From assembly GCA_044867345.1 (NCBI GenBank), contig JBIOUU010000190.1:1-39596 (forward strand): a DNA stretch of 39,596 nt. The letters are read 5' to 3'. Below the pieces are notes generated by a model. It ran no database searches and was not told the DNA's origin. It saw only the letters and a program-made list of their open reading frames with translations. This document shows, piece by piece, positions 32,151-39,596 of this stretch. Origin of the DNA: AC-69 sp044867345. Its GTDB lineage: Bacteria; Actinomycetota; UBA4738; HRBIN12. The position numbers were made by a program, and so were the translations under genes. Every line of letters starts with the position of its first letter. Position 1 is the stretch's first letter.

Positions 32151-32156
32151 CGCCCG

Positions 32157-33692
32157 GTGTACGGGCGGGTCATCGGGATCACCATCGTCGGGGTGCGAGG
32201 ACACCCGGTCGCGGTCGAGGCCCACATCGGGCGCGGGCTTCCCTCGCTCACGCTGACCGGCCTGCCCGGCGCGCCGGTGCAGGACGCGCGGGATCGCATC
32301 CGCCCCGCCGTCGAAAGCTCGGGCCTGGAATGGCCGCTGCGGCGGATCGTCGTGAACCTGTCCCCCGGGAATCTCCGGAAGGAGGGACCGGGTCTCGACC
32401 TTCCGATCGCCATGGGAGTGCTTGCGGCCTCGGCTCAAGTCCCCGGTGACCGGCTGGCCCGGTTGGCGTTCTTCGGGGAGCTCTCCCTGAAAGGTGGCCT
32501 CGTGGCTACCCCGGGCGTGCTCTCGGTGGCCATCGCGGCCGCGCGTGCCGGCCTGGACGGTGTCGTGGTGCCAGCCGCGAACGCCGGTGAGGCAGCGCTC
32601 GTGGACGGGGTGCGGGTCGTCGGGACTCGGGGCCTCACCGAGGTCGCCGGGTTCCTTCGCGGCACGTGGGATCCGCCCACGCCTCGGGCCAGCGGAGCGG
32701 CCGAGGCACCACAACATGGCGTGGACTTCGCCGAGGTCAGGGGGCAGGCCCAGGCCAGGCGGGCGCTGGAAGTGGCGGCGGCCGGCGGGCACAACGTCCT
32801 GCTCGTCGGCTCACCCGGCGCGGGCAAGACCATGCTGGCCCGGCGCCTGGCCACCATCCTCCCCGGGCTTTCCCGGGGGGAGGCCCTGGAGGTCACGCAG
32901 CTTCATTCCGTGGCCGGCATGCTGGACGAGGGCGGCTTGGTGGGGTCGCGGCCGTTCCGGTCGCCGCACCACTCCATCTCCCTTTCGGCGCTCCTCGGTG
33001 GCGGGAGCGGATTCGTCAGGCCCGGGGAGGTCTCGCTCGCGCACCACGGGGTCCTGTTCCTGGACGAATTGACCGAGTTCCGGCGGGATGCGGTGGAGGC
33101 CCTCCGCCAGCCGCTCGAGGACGGCCGTGTCGTGGTGACGCGGGTGGCCGGGTCGGTCGAGTTCCCCGCGGGGTTCACGCTCGTCGCTGCCACCAACCCG
33201 TGCCCGTGCGGCTACGAAGGGGATCCCAAACGCCAGTGCCGGTGTCCTCCACATCGCGTAGAGCTGTACCGACAGAAGCTGTCAGGGCCGCTCCTCGATC
33301 GCATCGACATCAGACTCGTGGTGCCGCGGCTCTCCAAGAGAGAGCTGCTGGGCGAGACTGCCGGCGAGACATCGTCAGCCATCCGGGCTCGTGTCGAGGA
33401 GGCCCGGGCCCGCCAGCGGCACCGGTATGCGGCCCTCGGCTTCCCGTGCAACGCCCAGCTTCCCGGGCCGATGGCCCGGCGACAGGCCAGGATGTCCCCC
33501 GGTGGGCACGACGTCCTGGCCGGCGCGGTGGATGCCCTGGGCCTCACCGGCCGGGGATTCGATCGAGCCATCAAGGTTGCCAGGACCATCGCCGACCTGG
33601 CGGGCGCCGAGGAGATCGCTGCCGGGCACATGGCCGAGGCGCTCACCTATCGGATGAACCTGTCCGAGGGAAGCCTGGCCCGTGCGGGCTGA
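32157..33692 (+). CDS. comM: ComM family AAA+ helicase (Mg-chelatase-like)
   Basis: ComM is a hexameric helicase that aids branch migration during natural transformation. The 511-residue protein has an N-terminal Lon-protease-like domain (IVGVRGHPVAVEAHIGRGLPSLTLTGLP ... NLSPGNLRKEGPGLDLPIA). The AAA+ core carries Walker A GSPGAGKTMLARRL at about residues 218-231, the family block RPFRSPHHSIS, and Walker B GVLFLDELTEF. The Cys-rich insertion TNPCPCGYEGDPKRQCRCPP and sensor region LSGPLLDRIDI follow. It overlaps dprA by 11 bases, so uptake-processing genes are coupled. Confidence 0.94.
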   Translation: MYGRVIGITIVGVRGHPVAVEAHIGRGLPSLTLTGLPGAPVQDARDRIRPAVESSGLEWPLRRIVVNLSPGNLRKEGPGLDLPIAMGVLAASAQVPGDRLARLAFFGELSLKGGLVATPGVLSVAIAAARAGLDGVVVPAANAGEAALVDGVRVVGTRGLTEVAGFLRGTWDPPTPRASGAAEAPQHGVDFAEVRGQAQARRALEVAAAGGHNVLLVGSPGAGKTMLARRLATILPGLSRGEALEVTQLHSVAGMLDEGGLVGSRPFRSPHHSISLSALLGGGSGFVRPGEVSLAHHGVLFLDELTEFRRDAVEALRQPLEDGRVVVTRVAGSVEFPAGFTLVAATNPCPCGYEGDPKRQCRCPPHRVELYRQKLSGPLLDRIDIRLVVPRLSKRELLGETAGETSSAIRARVEEARARQRHRYAALGFPCNAQLPGPMARRQARMSPGGHDVLAGAVDALGLTGRGFDRAIKVARTIADLAGAEEIAAGHMAEALTYRMNLSEGSLARAG

Positions 33693-34848
33693 TCGCGCGG
33701 CCGACCGAGGTGACCGGCGGATCAACCGCCGGAGGCGGGGCGGGAACCGGCCATCCCGGTGGCCGCCGAGCTTCGTCGAGGCAGAGGCGGATCGAAGGGC
33801 ACTGCTCGTCCTGATGGCCCTGCGAGGGATCTCGCCGATCAAGCTGCTCGAGGTGGCGGATCGAGAGCGTACGGCCCTCGCCACCCTCGAGGCGGTCCGA
33901 AGGGGACGCGCCGGCAGCGATGCGGATCGCGAATCCGCGCAGGGGCTCGACCCCGACGACATCGATCGCGCCCTCGTCGCATGCGGTGCGAGCCTTGTGC
34001 CATTCGGAGGTGCCGGCTATCCGCCCCAGCTCGAGAACCTGGAGGATCCACCGGCTGCCCTCTTCGTCAGGGGCCGCCCGCTTCCCTCGCGTGAGCGAGC
34101 CGTGGCGATCGTCGGGGCTCGGAACTGCTCCGAGCTCGGGAGGGAGTTGGCCACCGCCATCGGTCATGACCTCGCGATGTCGGGCGTGTGCGTCATCAGC
34201 GGGGCGGCCCGCGGGATCGACGCCGCCGGCCACCAGGGCGCGCTCGACGCCGGCGGTCACACCGTCGCGGTGCTCGGGTGCGGGATCGACCAGGCCTATC
34301 CGAAGCGGAGCGAGCGCCTGATCCAGCGGATCGCGGAGACCGGCACGTTGGTGAGCGAGTATCCACCGGGGGTCCCGCCGGAGCCGTACCACTTCCCGGC
34401 CCGCAACCGGATCGTGGCGGCCATGTGCACGGGCCTGGTGGTTGTGGAGGGCGCCGACGGAAGCGGCTCGTTGATCTCGGCCGAACATGCGCTGGACCTG
34501 GGCCGGGACGTGTTCGCGGTCCCGGGGGCCATCACCAATCCACTGGCTCACGTGCCCCACGTGCTCATCCGGGAAGGGGCGACGCTGATCCGGGGAGTCG
34601 AGGACCTGATGCGGGACCTGAAGGTTGGCGATGGGCCAAGCGCTGCGCCCGTGCGGCTGGACCTCACCCTGGCGGAGCGGGCGGCGCTCGAGCTGATCAT
34701 CGGACCGGTGCTGCCCGAGAAGGTGGCGAGAGGGTTGGGGGTCTCGGTGCCGGAGGTGCTCCCGCTGCTGCTCGGCCTGGAGCTGAAGGGTCTGATCCGA
34801 AGCGTCGGTGGCCGGTTCGAGCCTCGGCTGAAGGCAGCGTCGACGTAG
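33682..34848 (+). CDS. dprA: DNA-processing protein DprA
   Basis: DprA loads RecA onto incoming single-stranded DNA during transformation. The 388-residue protein has an Arg-rich N-terminal stretch, then the SAM-like region and the Rossmann-like core. The core has the hallmark LVPFGGAGYPPQLENLEDPPAALFVRG, VAIVGARNCSELG, VISGAARGIDAAGHQGAL, VAVLGCGIDQAYPKR, SEYPPGVPPEPYHFPARNRI and EGADGSGSLISAEHALDLGRDVFAVPG. A C-terminal winged-helix segment follows. The GTG at 33682 lies inside the end of comM. A 169-base gap follows before xerC in which I see no gene, terminator or clear promoter. Confidence 0.94.
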   Translation: MRADRAADRGDRRINRRRRGGNRPSRWPPSFVEAEADRRALLVLMALRGISPIKLLEVADRERTALATLEAVRRGRAGSDADRESAQGLDPDDIDRALVACGASLVPFGGAGYPPQLENLEDPPAALFVRGRPLPSRERAVAIVGARNCSELGRELATAIGHDLAMSGVCVISGAARGIDAAGHQGALDAGGHTVAVLGCGIDQAYPKRSERLIQRIAETGTLVSEYPPGVPPEPYHFPARNRIVAAMCTGLVVVEGADGSGSLISAEHALDLGRDVFAVPGAITNPLAHVPHVLIREGATLIRGVEDLMRDLKVGDGPSAAPVRLDLTLAERAALELIIGPVLPEKVARGLGVSVPEVLPLLLGLELKGLIRSVGGRFEPRLKAAST

Positions 34849-35017
34849 GTATCGGCGGGCCATCCCGGCTGCCTATGGCCCATGCGGGGTGGCGTGCGGC
34901 ATCGTCCGTCCGACGGCCGTTGGAGGGACAGAAAGTACTCGACGTTCGTGGGAAGCTTGAATGCCCCTTCCCCCGTTGGTACAAGGGCACCCGACGACGA
35001 CGACTTGGAAAGGACGG

Positions 35018-35947
35018 ATGCAAGCGCGGGAGGACCTTCCCCATCCCGAGGCGAAGCTGATCGGCGGGTTCGCCGATCACTTGGCGCTCGAGCGACACCT
35101 TTCTGAGCACACGGTGTCCGCTTACCGCCGGGACCTCGAGCAACTGGCCGTGTTCCTGTCGCGCCAGCGGCGCTCGCTCGCCTCCGCGACGTACCCGCTG
35201 CTCCGGCGGTTCCTGGCCCAGCAGGTGACGCTGGGCTATGCGCGGGCGTCGATCGCCCGGCGGGTGGGGGCCATCCACACCTTCTACCGGTGGGCAGCAG
35301 CCAGGGGGTTCGTAAGGACCGATCCGGCTGCCATGCTGGGGCGGCCGAAGGTGGCCAACCGACTGCCCACGGTGCTCAGGCCGACCGAGGCCGCCGGACT
35401 CGTCGAGGCGCCGCAACCGGGTTCGCAGAACGAGGTCGGCCGGGCGGTGGCCCTTCGGGATCGGGCCGTCCTGGAGCTGTTGTACGGGTCTGGCCTGCGG
35501 GTGGGGGAGGTCAGCGCGCTCACCCTGGACCGGATCGACCTTGACCAGGGACGGGTCCGGGTGATGGGCAAGGGCTCGAAGGAACGCGACGTCCCGCTGT
35601 CGGACTTCACGGTCGAGGCCATCCGGGACTATCTCCGCCGGGGACGGGCGCCGCTCGCCGCCGACGGGTCGTCCACGTTGTTCTTCAATCGCAAGGGCAA
35701 GCCCCTCGGGGTACGCGACATCCGCGCCCTCGTGGAGCGATACGGGTCCGGGAAGCTCTCCGGACGCCGGGTGACCCCGCACACCCTCAGGCACTCGTTC
35801 GCCACGCACCTTCTCGAAGGGGGAGCGGACATCCGCGCCGTCCAGGAGCTGCTTGGTCACTCGAGCGTGGCTACGACCCAGCGGTATACACACGTATCGC
35901 GGACCCGGCTGTTCGCCGCCTACCGACAGAGCCACCCGAGGGCATGA
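35018..35947 (+). CDS. xerC: tyrosine recombinase XerC/XerD
   Basis: A 309-residue tyrosine recombinase that resolves chromosome dimers at dif. It has the N-terminal SAM-like core-binding domain (ERHLSEHTVSAYRRDLEQL) and the catalytic set Arg161 (GSGLRVGEVSAL), Lys185 (VMGKGSKERDVPL), His255 and Arg258 (HTLRHSFATHLL), His281 (LLGHSSVATTQ) and Tyr290 (RYTHVS). Placement between dprA and the sigma gene matches the chromosomal xerC locus of actinobacteria rather than a phage integrase. I chose ATG 35018, with AAGGA upstream; an earlier in-frame ATG at 34961 adds non-conserved residues. Confidence 0.92.
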   Translation: MQAREDLPHPEAKLIGGFADHLALERHLSEHTVSAYRRDLEQLAVFLSRQRRSLASATYPLLRRFLAQQVTLGYARASIARRVGAIHTFYRWAAARGFVRTDPAAMLGRPKVANRLPTVLRPTEAAGLVEAPQPGSQNEVGRAVALRDRAVLELLYGSGLRVGEVSALTLDRIDLDQGRVRVMGKGSKERDVPLSDFTVEAIRDYLRRGRAPLAADGSSTLFFNRKGKPLGVRDIRALVERYGSGKLSGRRVTPHTLRHSFATHLLEGGADIRAVQELLGHSSVATTQRYTHVSRTRLFAAYRQSHPRA

Positions 35948-36900
35948 TGAAGGCCAAGGCGAGCGCGAACGGGAAGGCGGCTCTCCCCGCGAAGGGGGAG
36001 AAGCCCACCAAGCCCGCACCGGTGGTGAAGTCGTCCGGATCGGTCAAGGCTAGGTCCGCCATCAAGGCCGTCTCACCGCTCAAGCCGGAGGCGAGGGCTG
36101 CCGGGCGGTCCGTGACGATCCTCCCGGAGCCGGCCAAGCCACCGATGGACGAGCTCGCGGCACTGTGGGCCGAGTTCAAGGAGACCGCGTCGCCACAGGC
36201 CCGCGAGCGGCTCATCCTGCACTACGCGCCGCTCGTGAAGTATGTGGCCAGCCGAGTCGCCACCGGGCTCCCGGCAAGCGTCGAGCAGGCCGACCTCGTC
36301 TCCTACGGGATGTTCGGGCTGATCGACGCGCTCGAGAAGTTCGAGCCGGCCCGGGGCAACAAGTTCGAGACGTACGCCATCCCTCGGATCAAGGGCGCGA
36401 TCATCGACGAGCTGCGGGCCATGGACTGGGTGCCGCGGTCCGTTCGGTTCAAGGCCCGTGAGATCGAGAAGGCCTATTCAGACCTCGAGTCGATGATGAA
36501 GCGGGCCCCGAGCGAGAAGGAGGTCGCGGCGCGCCTCGGCGTCACCCTCAAGGAGCTCCACGACGTGATCACGCAGATCTCGTTCGTGTCCGTCCTGGCA
36601 CTGGACGAGCTGCTGTCGGTGGGGAGCGATCGCGGGGAGCAGGTGTCGCTGCTCGACACGCTGGCCGACCGGGGGAGCGACGTCTCGATGGGGCTCGAGG
36701 GGCAGGAGACGCGGGGCTTGCTCGCCGCGGCCATCAACTCGCTCTCGGAGCGGGAGAAGATCGTGGTCACGCTGTACTACTTCGAGGGACTGACCCTGGC
36801 GGAGATCGGCGAGATCCTCGGCGTCACCGAGTCCCGGGTGTGCCAGATCCACACGAAGGCCGTGAACCAGCTGCGGCTGCAGCTCGTCGAGACCGAGTAG
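35944..36900 (+). CDS. whiG: WhiG/FliA-family RNA polymerase sigma factor
   Basis: A 318-residue group 3 sigma factor. After an unusual N-terminal extension of about 65 residues rich in Lys, Ala and Pro, region 2 is clear (LILHYAPLVKYVASRVATGLP ... DLVSYGMFGLIDALEKFEPARGNKFETYAIPRIKGAIIDELRAMDWVPRSVR). Region 3 follows (KRAPSEKEVAARLGVTLKELHDV), then region 4 with helix-turn-helix LTLAEIGEILGVTESRVCQIHTKAV. In Streptomyces WhiG starts sporulation and lies in this same neighbourhood; elsewhere the family drives flagellar genes. The ATG overlaps the xerC stop (ATGA). No anti-sigma gene is nearby, so the target regulon is unknown. Confidence 0.9.
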   Translation: MMKAKASANGKAALPAKGEKPTKPAPVVKSSGSVKARSAIKAVSPLKPEARAAGRSVTILPEPAKPPMDELAALWAEFKETASPQARERLILHYAPLVKYVASRVATGLPASVEQADLVSYGMFGLIDALEKFEPARGNKFETYAIPRIKGAIIDELRAMDWVPRSVRFKAREIEKAYSDLESMMKRAPSEKEVAARLGVTLKELHDVITQISFVSVLALDELLSVGSDRGEQVSLLDTLADRGSDVSMGLEGQETRGLLAAAINSLSEREKIVVTLYYFEGLTLAEIGEILGVTESRVCQIHTKAVNQLRLQLVETE

Positions 36901-37031
36901 GGCCGCCCGGCCCACGGATGTGACCTCCCTCACTGCGTTCCAGGCCGTGTGCGGCTACCGTTCGGGAGGCTCGACCTCTGGCCGAGGAGAACGCGCAAGG
37001 CTCGAGGAGAAGAAGGAGAACAGGAGGTCCG

Positions 37032-37547
37032 ATGCCGCTTCGTCCGCGGCTCGTCGTCCTCCCCCTCACGTTGGGACTGCTTGCCTCGGTCGCCCCATCC
37101 GCCGGGGCAGGCCCTGTCGGCGACTGGGCATGGCCGGTCGTCGGCCCGGTCATCCGGGGCTTTGACCCACCTTCCACACCGTTCGGCGCCGGGCATCGCG
37201 GGATCGACATCGCGGCGCTCATCGGAACACCGGTCCACGCCCCGGCGCCGGGCGTCGTGGCCTTCGCCGGCGCCGTCGCCGGCCACCTGTTCGTCACGGT
37301 GGATCACGGCGGCGGGCTGTCCTCGACGTACTCGTGGCTCTCCGCCATCCTGGTCCGCAAGGGCGACGCGGTGGCTCGAGGTTCGGTCGTGGCGCTCACC
37401 GGGACCGGCCATCCCGGCGTGGAGCCGCCGCACCTCCACTTCGGCGTTCGACAGGACGGCGCGTACGTGGATCCGCTGGCGTTCCTCGTTCCCGCGAACC
37501 TCGTCGGGCTGATCCGGCTGGCTCCGATCCCGACCCCGACCGGATGA
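37032..37547 (+). CDS. M23 family metallopeptidase (secreted)
   Basis: A 171-residue secreted LytM-type peptidase that would cut peptidoglycan cross-bridges. A signal peptide (RLVVLPLTLGLLASVAPSAGA) precedes the catalytic domain. The zinc ligands His55 and Asp59 lie in HRGIDIA, and the second motif HLHFG contains His134 and His136, so the metal site is complete. It is short and lacks a LysM or SH3 wall-binding domain. AGGAGG lies five bases before the ATG; the 131-base gap after whiG also holds a weak -10-like TACCGT at 36956. In actinobacteria an M23 gene commonly sits here before rpsB. Confidence 0.9.
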   Translation: MPLRPRLVVLPLTLGLLASVAPSAGAGPVGDWAWPVVGPVIRGFDPPSTPFGAGHRGIDIAALIGTPVHAPAPGVVAFAGAVAGHLFVTVDHGGGLSSTYSWLSAILVRKGDAVARGSVVALTGTGHPGVEPPHLHFGVRQDGAYVDPLAFLVPANLVGLIRLAPIPTPTG

Positions 37548-37574
37548 GCTGAACACCGTCTCGTCGTGCCCGCC

Positions 37575-37580
37575 TAGAAT
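37575..37580 (+). promoter_or_regulatory. -10 box for the beta-propeller gene
   Basis: TAGAAT is a strong match to TANNNT. Transcription would start near 37587, just before an eight-codon reading frame at 37594-37620 (MEGRPPVP then TGA) and the GGAAGG at 37596-37601. Confidence 0.5.
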
Positions 37581-37609
37581 GGGCGCCCGTTCGATGGAAG
37601 GTCGCCCAC

Positions 37610-39124
37610 CTGTCCCCTGATCGGCTCCGCACGCTGTCGAAGGCCGCACTGGCGGTCCTCGTCGCGTTCGTTCCGATCAGCCTGTTGGCGGGGCGAGCCC
37701 TGGGACGATCGGCCGAGTCCGGATCGGCGTTCGCCTGGCCGCAGTTCCAGGGTGGCGCCTCGCACCCGGGGACGGCCGAGGGTCCGCTGCCCCCGTACCG
37801 GCAGTCGTGGTCCTTCCCCGTGGAGCCGGTTGGGCAGCAGGGCGCCTCCGCTCCTGTCGTCGCCGCCGACGAGGCCGTCGTGGTGGGCCCCGCCGCCGTG
37901 TACGGGATCGACCTGTCCACCGGACGGGAGCGGTGGACGATCGCGCGCGCCGAGGGTCCGTCGACGTCGCCGGCACTTGCGACCGTCAAGGGAACCGCGG
38001 TCCTGTTGTTCACCGAGGGCTCGTCGAGCTCGGACGCGAAGCTCCGGGCGGTCGAGCTGGCCGACCGGAAGCCGGCATGGCCGTCACCGTTCGCCCTCGG
38101 GGAGCAGAGCCACACCGGCGTGACGGTGGCCGGCGGCATGGCGTTCGTGGGGGACGACGCCGGCCACGTCTTCGCCGTCGACCTGGCCACCGGCACGGAG
38201 CGGTGGTCGGTCCTGCTGAACGACGGGGGGCAGGGACCGCTCACGGTGGCGAACGGCACCGTGTACACCGTGCCCCAGGGCAGGTTGGCGATCGGCGCCG
38301 CTGCCACCCCCACCGTGACCCCAGCGCCGTCTCCGTCTCCTTCCCCGTTCGGCCACGTCATCGGAGAGCCGAACCGCGTGTCGCTGATCGCGCTGTCCGC
38401 GTCCTCCGGCGACCCCGCCTGGGTCGTCCCGCTTCCTGTGGGGACGTTCTTCACCTCGATGCCGGTCGCGGCGGGGGGCTCGGTCTACGTGGCGGTCTCG
38501 GACAGCGCGTTGAACGGAGAGCTAATCGCCGTGAAGGCGGCCGACGGCACGGTGCGGTGGGTGCACCGTGGCGTCGGTCCCGTGTGGCAGACGTCGTCAC
38601 CGACGGCGGCCGGCGGCGCGGTGTACGTCGCCGACGGGCGCGGCGGGCTGTGGAAGTTCGATCCCGCGAACGGCAGGAGACTGTTCGACTTCCAGTTCAA
38701 CGAGTTCATCCGCCGGAGCTCGCCGGTGGTCGTTGGAGGAGCCTCCGTCCTGGCCGGCCTGGGCGACGGGCGGCTGGTGGCGGTGGACGCCTCATCCGGG
38801 CACGAAGTCTGGGAGTCGGGGAGGGGGCAGGGCCTGGTCGGTGGGATCGCCGTCACGGGGGATCTCGTCCTTGCGGCAATGGGGGGCCTTCGAGGTGGAG
38901 TGGTGGCCTACGAGCAGGATCCGCAGGGGGACCTGATCGACGTGACCTCCCCGAGCGTCGCCGACCCCGTCCGCCTGCTGGCGAACTTCGCCATCGCCCT
39001 GGTGGTGATGATGGTCCTGCTCGCAGTGCCCTTCGGGTACCTCTCGCGGCAGACGGAAGCTCCCGACTTCGGGGAACCGGAAGGTTCTGGGGACGGGGAC
39101 GAAGACGAGGACGGGGCCAGATGA
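37610..39124 (+). CDS. membrane-anchored PQQ-type beta-propeller protein
   Basis: A roughly 504-residue exported protein. An N-terminal hydrophobic anchor (ALAVLVAFVPISLLAG) precedes repeated PQQ-propeller blades such as VYGIDLSTGRERWTI, VFAVDLATGTERWSVLL, LIALSASSGDPAWVVPL, LIAVKAADGTVRWVHRG and LVAVDASSGHEVWESG. A second transmembrane helix (FAIALVVMMVLLAVPFGYL) and an acidic tail end the protein. It has a BamB-like scaffold with no sign of a dehydrogenase site. The anchor lies upstream of the first canonical start (TTG 37685). The only candidate with a ribosome binding site is CTG 37610, eight bases after GGAAGG. Alternatively a one-base error in the C run at 37614-37617 hides an ATG start at 37594. 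Confidence 0.75.
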   Translation: MSPDRLRTLSKAALAVLVAFVPISLLAGRALGRSAESGSAFAWPQFQGGASHPGTAEGPLPPYRQSWSFPVEPVGQQGASAPVVAADEAVVVGPAAVYGIDLSTGRERWTIARAEGPSTSPALATVKGTAVLLFTEGSSSSDAKLRAVELADRKPAWPSPFALGEQSHTGVTVAGGMAFVGDDAGHVFAVDLATGTERWSVLLNDGGQGPLTVANGTVYTVPQGRLAIGAAATPTVTPAPSPSPSPFGHVIGEPNRVSLIALSASSGDPAWVVPLPVGTFFTSMPVAAGGSVYVAVSDSALNGELIAVKAADGTVRWVHRGVGPVWQTSSPTAAGGAVYVADGRGGLWKFDPANGRRLFDFQFNEFIRRSSPVVVGGASVLAGLGDGRLVAVDASSGHEVWESGRGQGLVGGIAVTGDLVLAAMGGLRGGVVAYEQDPQGDLIDVTSPSVADPVRLLANFAIALVVMMVLLAVPFGYLSRQTEAPDFGEPEGSGDGDEDEDGAR

Positions 39125-39596
39125 CTGCGAAGAAGCGGAGCAAGGGGGGCCGGCGGCCTTCACAGGCCCGGACGTCCATGGCCTCCCCGCCGGCAACCGC
39201 CAGGCGCACGTCGGAGGCCACGCCCCGGCCCGGGCTGTTCGGGAGCCTGTTCGGTCGCCGGCCCACCGGCCCCTCGCCGCTCGGCCGGCTCAGCACCGCC
39301 CTGGGAAGGGGGTTCGTGGGTGTGGGCGGGTCGTGGCCCATCCTGCTGGTCTCCTTCGTGGCCCTGTTCGGGGAATGGGCTGTGCTGATCGCCATGGGAA
39401 CCCGCACCACGCCTCGGTTCCTGGTGACTTCGATGGCCCTGCCGCCCATCGGCAGCGCCATCGACTATCAGTCGGCCCAGGCGCTGGGAGGGACGGCGGG
39501 GATCGTCGTCGGCTTCGCGCTCCTCCTGGGCCGGGCGTTCGTGGTGGCGGTCCTGACCGGCCTGATCGTCGGGGTCCTGGAGGGGCGCCGCGCGGG
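39121..39596 (+). CDS. integral membrane protein, cut by the window end
   Basis: The reading frame opens with ATG overlapping the propeller stop (ATGA) and stays open to the last base, giving 158 residues. A basic Ser/Pro/Arg-rich N terminus of about 70 residues (MTAKKRSKGGRRPSQARTSM and on) is followed by hydrophobic segments WPILLVSFVALFGEWAVLIAMG and GIVVGFALLLGRAFVVAVLTGLIVGV. I do not recognise the family. Coupling to the propeller gene suggests the two act together at the membrane. Confidence 0.7.
   Translation, partial: MTAKKRSKGGRRPSQARTSMASPPATARRTSEATPRPGLFGSLFGRRPTGPSPLGRLSTALGRGFVGVGGSWPILLVSFVALFGEWAVLIAMGTRTTPRFLVTSMALPPIGSAIDYQSAQALGGTAGIVVGFALLLGRAFVVAVLTGLIVGVLEGRRA

Noticed and set aside
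34849..35017. The 169-base dprA-xerC gap as a structured RNA or tRNA
   Set aside because: I found no cloverleaf, CCA end, T-loop or recognisable riboswitch core; only weak local stems are present.
35018..35947. The tyrosine recombinase as a prophage or island integrase
   Set aside because: It lies in the standard dprA-xerC-whiG chromosomal order, has XerC/D length and motifs, and has no tRNA, attachment-site repeats or phage genes nearby.

Overview
This 39.6 kb, very GC-rich window is a dense block of housekeeping chromosome from an actinobacterium (Actinomycetota). The evidence is gene order and family content. The DUF2469 gene beside rnhB, a SepIVA-like coiled-coil gene before yceD-rpmF-rnc, a WhiG/FliA-type sigma factor, abundant GTG starts and poorly conserved -35 boxes all point that way. 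The order follows two Mycobacterium tuberculosis segments (ddl-thiL-rpmB-recG-rsmD-coaD, and sepIVA-yceD-rnc-mutM-acyP-smc-ftsY-ffh-rpsP-rimM-trmD-rplS-lepB-rnhB-DUF2469-yraN-comM-dprA-xerC), here joined directly. The proteins are not close to any genus I recognise, so a deep or uncultured actinobacterial lineage is likely. No rRNA, tRNA, CRISPR array, insertion sequence or prophage is visible, and no stretch longer than about 170 bases lacks a gene.

Layout. 1-2.5 kb: an N-terminally short D-Ala-D-Ala ligase, a stand-alone Lrp/AsnC effector-domain protein, a small basic protein, a phosphoribosyltransferase and a small membrane protein. 2.5-5.3 kb: a LolA/RseB-like exported protein with an ABC-2 exporter ATPase and permease. 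5.3-8.8 kb: ATP-type PEP carboxykinase, divergent from thiL-thiD (thiamine diphosphate synthesis). 8.8-13.7 kb: rpmB, then a two-gene unit of a tandem RAM-like protein overlapping a 1152-residue class III cyclase/P-loop ATPase/TPR protein, then a TlpA-like lipoprotein. 13.7-20.8 kb: recG, rsmD, coaD, sepIVA-like, yceD, rpmF, rnc, mutM, pncA, acyP (repair, CoA, RNA processing, ribosome). 20.9-27.6 kb: smc, ftsY, a lone response regulator, ffh, rpsP, khpA (chromosome segregation and protein targeting). 27.6-31.7 kb: rimM, an exported protein of unknown function, trmD, rplS, lepB, rnhB, DUF2469. 31.7-36.9 kb: yraN, comM, dprA, xerC, whiG-like sigma factor. 37-39.6 kb: M23 peptidase, a PQQ-type beta-propeller membrane protein and a truncated membrane protein running off the end.

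Two translation-start styles stand out. Operon-internal genes have GGAGG-type sites and frequent ATGA/GTGA stop-start overlaps. Many transcription-unit-leading genes instead have a TANNNT hexamer 6-8 bases before the start codon and no Shine-Dalgarno sequence, which is the signature of leaderless mRNA.

Most of the window is ordinary core genome. The points most worth a second look are: MutM without its catalytic N-terminal proline; the short Ddl; the tandem-RAM/cyclase-ATPase pair, with an unusual Gln at a substrate-specifying cyclase position; an apparent CTG start or frameshift in the beta-propeller gene; overlapping divergent -10 boxes between pckA and thiL; and non-canonical insertions in conserved operons (a response regulator between ftsY and ffh, an exported protein between rimM and trmD).
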